DNA from: Tridacna crocea | Lineage: Eukaryota; Mollusca; Bivalvia; Cardiida; Cardiidae | NCBI GenBank assembly: GCA_943736015.1 | Contig: OX031065.1 | Span: forward strand, 52,244,992 to 52,308,991 | Direction: 5' to 3' | Length of the DNA stretch: 64,000 bases | Shown here: positions 39,101-45,100 of the stretch, in pieces | Layout: each line of letters opens with the position of its first letter | How positions within the stretch are numbered: the first letter of the stretch is position 1 | Position numbers and translations under genes: made by a program | Notes under the pieces: model-generated | Told to the model about the DNA's origin: nothing | What the model saw: the letters and a program-made list of their open reading frames with translations, nothing else | Database searches by the model: none

Positions 39101-42100
39101 CATGTCATCCTGACTGTAAAACATATATTTGTAATAATGTTCATTCAAGTTTACTGACTGTGGTAAGGCCCAGTAGCTCCACTATTAATATACAATGCTA
39201 TTAATCCATGGGTCATCAAAAAAAAGTCCAGTTCGACCTACATGCATTCCAGGAGTTACTTTACCATTTCTACCCTTTCCAATACACTGGCTACCTCTTT
39301 ACATAAACAAAAATGAGAATTTATTTAGTGATGAAAGAGGCCACAATTACTGTCATCAGTCCTACAAAAAAATAGGCCAAAATGGTTGGTATAGTTCAAC
39401 GATCAGACTGCAAGTTGTTACGGGAGACCACTCCTTCCTGCATGGCATATACTCCCGATTTAAATACAATACCTGGCTACTGCGTCAGAGAGATATCTCT
39501 TTGGCTCAGTGGTTAGGGTATTGGCTTTGCGTCCGGGAGTTCGGAGTTCGAATCCCGCTCCGATCCTTATTTCTGCCATGCATTTATTCATTTGTTTCTT
39601 TGTTGCGGACTTTGTTCGTAAGATGGGGGCTCGTCCTGGATTGGCCATTGAGCCATTAATCCCATTTGTTGTCCAAAATTGGACTTCCTGCCTAATAAGG
39701 CTTTGAGTCATCAATAAATGATGACTTTAAGAGGGGGTGTGTTACGGGAGACCACTCCTTCCTGCATGGCATATACTCCCGATTTAAATACAATACCTGG
39801 CTACTGCGTCAGAGAGATATCTCTTTGGCTCAGTGGTTAGGGTATTGGCTTTGCGTCCGGGAGTTCGGAGTTCGAATCCCGCTCCGATCCTTATTTCTGC
39901 CATGCATTTATTCATTTGTTTCTTTGTTGCGGACTTTGTTCGTAAGAAAGTACTGCGAGTCTTAGAACTGCCTCCACAGGATCACCTTCAGTTTCGTTCG
40001 CATTGGAGTTTTGAGCCATTTTAACAGCTTAAGTCATATCATGGCAGTCAGTGATGCACCCAAGTGTTTCCTTGCTTTCTCAAACCAGTACTGACACAAC
40101 TTTCTTTCCAGAGCCACTGATTGCTTTCTCACATGTATCAGAAAAATATCTGGAAAGAAAGTTCGCAGCAACTGGTTATCAAATCCTCAACCTCTACATC
40201 ACCAGTCAGATAGGCTAACCAGTGGGCTTTCTGGCCGGGCAGATCACCTTGAGAAAATGTTTCTTGAACTCTTTACCACACCATCCCGACTATTAACAAA
40301 ACTGAGAAAGAAAGCCTTTGAATACATTGTGGGAAAATACTGGTAGCCAGCATTTTCTCCTTTCCCCACAATATTTTCTACCCTTTCCAAATCAAATTTC
40401 AATTTTTAACTCAAATTTACTATGTCGTCTGAAAAGGTGTACAATATAGACTGGTCCAAAATTTTGAGTGTGGTAGAAAGTTAAGACTACTGAACCCTTT
40501 TCAAAATCTTAAAAGCTAAAGCAAGACTACATCAAACTCTTTTGAGACATCACCAAAACAAACAATCTGACCAAGTTTGAAGAGTATAAGGATGTAAATG
40601 TGGCCTCTAAAGCATACACAAGTTTTTTCTAATTTTTTACCCAGTGACCTAGTTTTTGATTCCACATGACCCATTTTCAAACTCGTTCAAGGTATCACCA
40701 AGACAAATATTATGAACAAGTTTCACGAGTATCAGACTGAAAATGTGTCCTCCATAGCATACACAATAGCATTTGACCTATTGACGTAGTTTTTTACCCA
40801 ACATGACCCATTTTCATACCCATCCAAGATATTATCAAGGCAAACATTCTGACCAATTTTCAAGAGTGTTGGACTGAAAATGTGTCCTCCAGAACATATA
40901 GAAGGTTTTTCTAAGTTTTGACCTGGTAACCTAGTTTTTGACCCAACATGACTCATTTTCAAACTCGTCTGCGATATCATCAAGACAAAGATTCTGACCA
41001 ACTTACGAAGGTTTTGGACTGAAAATGTGGCCTCTAGAGTGTACACAATGTTTTTCTTTGATCTGACCTAGTGACCTAGTTTTTGACCGACATGACCCAT
41101 TTTCGAACTCACCCGAGATTTTATTGAGACAAACATTCTGACCAAGTTTCATGAGTATCGGACAGTGTGGTCTCTAAAGCATACATAAGGTAAGAGTTGA
41201 TGCATGACAACGCACAACGGACGCCAGACACAGTGCGATCACAATAGCTCACCATGAGCACTTCGTGCTCAGGATTGATGAGCTCACAAAAAAGTATTTA
41301 AAATACCTTGGATTAAGTAACACAATTCCATGGCAGCTTGTCATATTATCTTTGAGAACTGGTTGTAGAGCCTGAAAACATAGTCAAACAATGCAATACT
41401 CAAACTGGTAGCTTGATAATAAAAGATCCATATGAAAAACCTTTCCAAAAACTTTTTGGGAAAAGAAAAAAACATCTAGAACCAGCATTTTCTTTTCCAC
41501 TCTAGAGCAAGCTAGCCAGACATGCATGTAATCTCAAGTGGAAAAGAAGGAACAATCCTCGTCTCCATGATTTATGAATTGATTACAATAAAGAGCACAG
41601 AACAAGTTCAATGAAGTAAAAAGGGAAGAAAAGGTAACTCTCCTAAATTCTCTCCATATATCTAAATATTCTCAGCGAGTTTTGTACCCGATATTGCTCT
41701 TCACTCAGTCTTGACCAACATCATAGGCTATTAACCCTTTACTCCATAGATACTCATATTTAAATATTGCTTGTGGGAGCCTTTGGAAAACATTGTGGCA
41801 AAAGGTGAAACTGCTTGTGACAAGCAATTTCACCTTTTGTCACAATGTTTTCTATGCTACCAAAAGGTGTCATATACACATAAGAAACGGCTTCATCCTT
41901 GCTGTTATTTAGGGTCAATTAGAGATACCATACTAGAAATGCCTTATGGGGTAAAGGTTTAACAATAGGGCATCCTAATGAGATTCATGTAATATCACCT
42001 TCCATTGCCAAAATCATACTGATTCCACTAGGACTCAGGTTAATCCATATCAATGCAGGGAACCAGCATTTATTGTATAGGTGGAAATTTTTGTGAAGTG

Positions 42101-45100
42101 GAAATTTTTGCGATTTCGTGAATTGGGAAAGTTTGTAAACTTTTCTGTTTGCATATTTTACTACATGTATACCAACAAATGAAGAATCCCTTGAGTTCAC
42201 ATACATTTCAGTACCCAAAATGTCCAATGTAATTAGCAAAATTTTTGTCACACACATATATATATATCCACATGTACAGTAATTTGACAATGGATTACCA
42301 ATTACAAAGGTTTCCTGGCAATGAAAGGCAATGAATCATTATCAAGAATCCCATTGAATCTATCCTTGAGGTGTGGTACCTCATGCAGCTAATGAGCTTA
42401 TGGAGAAAAATGAGGTGACCCTGACTGATTCTCAAACCAATGACCCATCAATCACTGACTGTACAACTGCTCAACAAAGTAAGCTACCAGATCACTTCCT
42501 CCCAAGCAAAATGGTTTACAAAACTGTTTGACCTAAAATATATGTAGATAGCTCCATTATTTACCTCATTACCAAATAACAAAACTCTAGATTTGTCCAA
42601 ATTGAAAGCATTTGCAGACGACAACATAAATTTGAAATTTGTTTTGTAAAGGGTAGAAAACATTTTCTCCTTTTCCCACAATGTTTTCTAAAGGTTTCTT
42701 TTTCAGGGTCCTCAAAAGTATGGATTGTGTGGTAATGGATTAAGTATGTTCCAGTATACTTAAATACATGTATATGTATGTTTAGAGAGATAGAGTGAGT
42801 CTGTATAGAAGCTCTTTCTTTAGGGACAAATCCCATCTTTTGGGCAGCACTTGATTTATTGTCTGTAAATGCATTTGATGTGCGCAAAACTGTAGATTTT
42901 TTTGTTACATGTTTATGAATTACAGAAGCAAAATTAACAGGGATGGCCAGGTGGACTCTACAGTCATTTTGGTATCAAACCTACATCATCCTTCTGTGAA
43001 GACAAAAAAATCTAAATAATGAATGACTCACCATTTCTGGCTGACTGCACAGAGCCGACAAGATGGATATTGCCACCGACTTGTAAATATTTGGTGGACA
43101 ATCATCAGGGACTGTTTCTACAATAACAAATGGACTACTATTATTGTTTATCGCACTTGACACATTTTCCATAAGAGCTATGCTCTGTAAAAATGGGGTT
43201 TAACGCATCTCTGTGATGCATTATACCGAGCAGTTATCCTAAAACAACAAGATTTAAGGTTTGTCTGAATCGAAAGCATTTGCAGACAACAAAATGAAAG
43301 TGATTGAAAATTTGAAATTTGGTTTGTGAAGGGTAGAAAACATTGTGGTAAAAGGAGAAAATGCTGGTTACCAGCATTTCCTCCTTTTCCCATAATGTTT
43401 TCTAAAGGCTTCTTTCTCTGGGATGTCAAAAGAAGGGATTGTGTGGTAATGGGTTAAACTCAAAATTTGTATAACAACTAACAGTTACTGCATCATGAAA
43501 TTGAGTGAACCTAGGTCATGCAGGATACAGTATTTACAAATAGCAAGTTTCAACCCATGTCAGCCTGCTATGACTGCACAGGGTGATATGGGTCTATGCA
43601 GATTTTTGCAGATACATAAAGCCCCCCTATTTACCAAGCATGGCTCATAATTATTGAGAAACAATGTTTTATAGAGATTGAACTTGTTAACTCTTTACCA
43701 AACGATAAAGTTTTGGACTGGTCCAAATTGAAATCATCTGAAGACAACAATTTCAAAGTGGCTCAAATGGTACAATTTTGCTTTGATAGGGTAGAAAACT
43801 TTGTGGGAAAAGGAGAAAATGCTGGTTACCTGCATTTTCTCCTTTTCCCACAATGTTTTCAAAAGGCTTCTTCCTCAGGAGCATTGAAAGTCGTAATTGT
43901 GTGGTAAAGGGTTAACTCTTTACCAAACGACAAAATTTTAGACTGGTCCAAATTGAAAGCATTTGCGGTTGAAAAACAAAATGTGGCTCAAAGGTAGAAA
44001 ACATTGTAGGAAATGGAGAAAATGCTGGTTCTAACAATGTTTTCAAAAGGCTTCTTTCTATAGTCGTTAAAAGTCGGGATTGTGTGGTATAGAGTTAACA
44101 GAGGACAAGATTTATACTTTTCTATACTGACAGCATTAATCTTTGCAGACCATAATGTAAGGTACATCAAACAACAGAATTTGCCTTCAAGAGAGCAGAA
44201 AATACTGCTGGGAAAGAAGAAAATTCTCGCTTCAGACAAGTTCCCCCTCTGCTTCAGGCTTATAAAAACACAGAAAGCTTTGGTAAAGTTTATCTTTACA
44301 AATAAGAGATACAAAAGGCTATTTTTTTACCATTACCTACTACACTAGCATGCAATGATAACTAGATTATAATCCCCACCAGCTGCTTGTCCCAAAAACA
44401 GGTCTTTATAATAGAATACAGATTGTTTTATTACAAAAGTAAGATTGGAAGAAAGACCAAGGGGAGATAATTCTGCAACAAATCGCAGCAGGGTCATGAA
44501 AATTGCTTATGCACAACTTCATACATATAGGAACACTGTGTGTGAATTTGAGTACAGTACCTTATAATGTATTATAGTATTTCACAGGAAAAATTTATTT
44601 CTACAAACAGACGGACGAACAGAAGGATGAACAGATGGACGGACAAACAGCCATGGCGATTCCAGTTTACCCCCCTCAACTTCCTTGTGGGAGGTATAAA
44701 AATATGTATGTCTACAAGCGTATAAAGTTTAGAACATAACACAGCTTTAACTGAAATTTGCGAAGGTCTACCAAAATATACAGAATAGTATGTTCAGAGC
44801 AGTTGATGACCCTTTTGAAAGCTGTTTGCTAAATCAGTACAAGGCTGGGACTCTACTATGCCATGCCTAAGGACACTTCAAAAAAAACAAAAAAACTGAT
44901 TGCTTCTGGCGAGGACTGAACCAGAACTATCTTAACCTTTGAACTGACAGGACAACAGAACATATGAACTGTCAACTTCCGGTATTACAAAAGTGTTATT
45001 AGAGAAAACTGTACCTTGAGGCAGACTAATAAACATATACATCAACATATATACATAAAGAATCAAACTAACTTACTTGTTTTCAGGAGTCTGGAAAAGA

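Noticed and set aside
39490..39570. A functional tRNA gene
   Set aside because: A- and B-box words are present but no acceptor stem closes and the sequence is inside an LTR present in two identical copies.
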